Shown: in pieces, positions 5,415 to 5,635 of the stretch
How positions within the stretch are numbered: position 1 is the first letter of the stretch
Layout: the number at the start of each line of letters is the position of its first letter
From: Acidobacteriaceae bacterium
GTDB taxonomy: Bacteria; Acidobacteriota; Terriglobia; Terriglobales; Acidobacteriaceae
Direction: 5' to 3'
Assembly: GCA_003165095.1 (NCBI GenBank)
Contig: PLSH01000418.1
Coordinates: 1 to 5,635 of the forward strand
Length of the DNA stretch: 5,635 bases
Made by a program: the position numbers and the translations under genes
Notes under the pieces: model-generated
Told to the model about the DNA's origin: nothing
Database searches by the model: none
The model's input: only the letters and a program-made list of their open reading frames with translations

Positions 5415-5635
5415 TGTTTTCCTCGATGGAAGCAAGAGCATGGACTTTGAGACATTTGCGTGTCGGCTTGTACTGTTATTTTCGACAGATGCTACCGAAC
5501 CGTTGGGCTCTTCACAATTGGGATCATCAAGCCGCAAGCCTCCCAAAGGATGGTCAAAATCGAACTTATAGCCCGGTAGATCGGACTTGTCCGTTTGCTT
5601 TCCCATTGAGTGAGACCACCGGGCAGGCTTTGTAA
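5415..5635 (-). other. Ambiguous region upstream of the deacetylase
   Basis: Two readings compete. In the deacetylase frame the sequence is open to the window edge and would give an acidic N-terminal extension (with LPGYKFDFDHPLGGL near its start) of at least 64 residues. In another minus-strand frame, 47 codons run from the edge to a TAG at 5492-5494, with SSILTILWEACGLMIPIVK near the end; this could be the tail of a further upstream gene of the same operon. Codon use does not separate them clearly. A possible weak promoter, TTGTGA (5512-5517) with 17 nt to TAGCAT (5489-5494), lies about 75 nt before the deacetylase start. It matches consensus at four of six positions in each box and is unproven. 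Confidence 0.4.
5420..5424 (-). promoter_or_regulatory. Shine-Dalgarno site that decides the deacetylase start
   Basis: GAGGA on the minus strand, 5 nt from the ATG at 5414. The alternative ATG at 5606 has only a weak GGTGG at 9-nt spacing. Confidence 0.65.

Overview
The window comes from a bacterial chromosome of moderately high GC content. All convincing genes lie on the minus strand, so they read from right to left. Nothing fixes the phylum. Shine-Dalgarno-led genes, 4-nt stop/start overlaps, a long decayed spacer and a CsgG-like protein with an Ala/Pro-rich linker would suit Acidobacteria, Verrucomicrobia, Deltaproteobacteria or a similar soil or environmental lineage. That placement is inference only. 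No tRNA, rRNA, CRISPR array, intact insertion sequence or integrase was seen.

Right half (5414 down to 2355): a three-gene carbohydrate cassette. A PIG-L (LmbE-like) deacetylase is translationally coupled through a GTGA overlap to a GT4-family glycosyltransferase. After a 67-nt gap comes a GH100-like six-hairpin glycoside hydrolase. Each gene has a good Shine-Dalgarno sequence that picks out its start. A retaining glycosyltransferase next to an N-deacetylase recalls the two-step glycosylate-then-deacetylate logic of mycothiol, bacillithiol and GPI synthesis. The glycosyltransferase N-terminus, however, does not look like BshA, and the product is unknown. The roughly 220 nt to the right of the deacetylase start are ambiguous: an N-terminal extension, or the tail of a further upstream gene.

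Middle (2354 to 1089): about 1.27 kb without an intact gene. It holds a short stretch (1693-1830, minus) that reads like the C-terminus of an MPPED-type calcineurin-like phosphoesterase and is probably a pseudogene remnant. It also holds an imperfect 17-nt direct repeat flanking that remnant, and a GC-rich hairpin upstream of the left-hand genes.

Left (1088 down to 1): a 34-codon mini-ORF encoding a signal-peptide-like sequence overlaps by ATGA the start of a secreted CsgG-domain protein. The CsgG-like gene is open to the left edge, so only its first 329 codons are visible. It has a signal peptide without a lipobox, an Ala/Pro linker, a small helical module, a second linker and then the CsgG-like domain, which carries an unusual CxxC insertion. 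No curli partner genes are visible.
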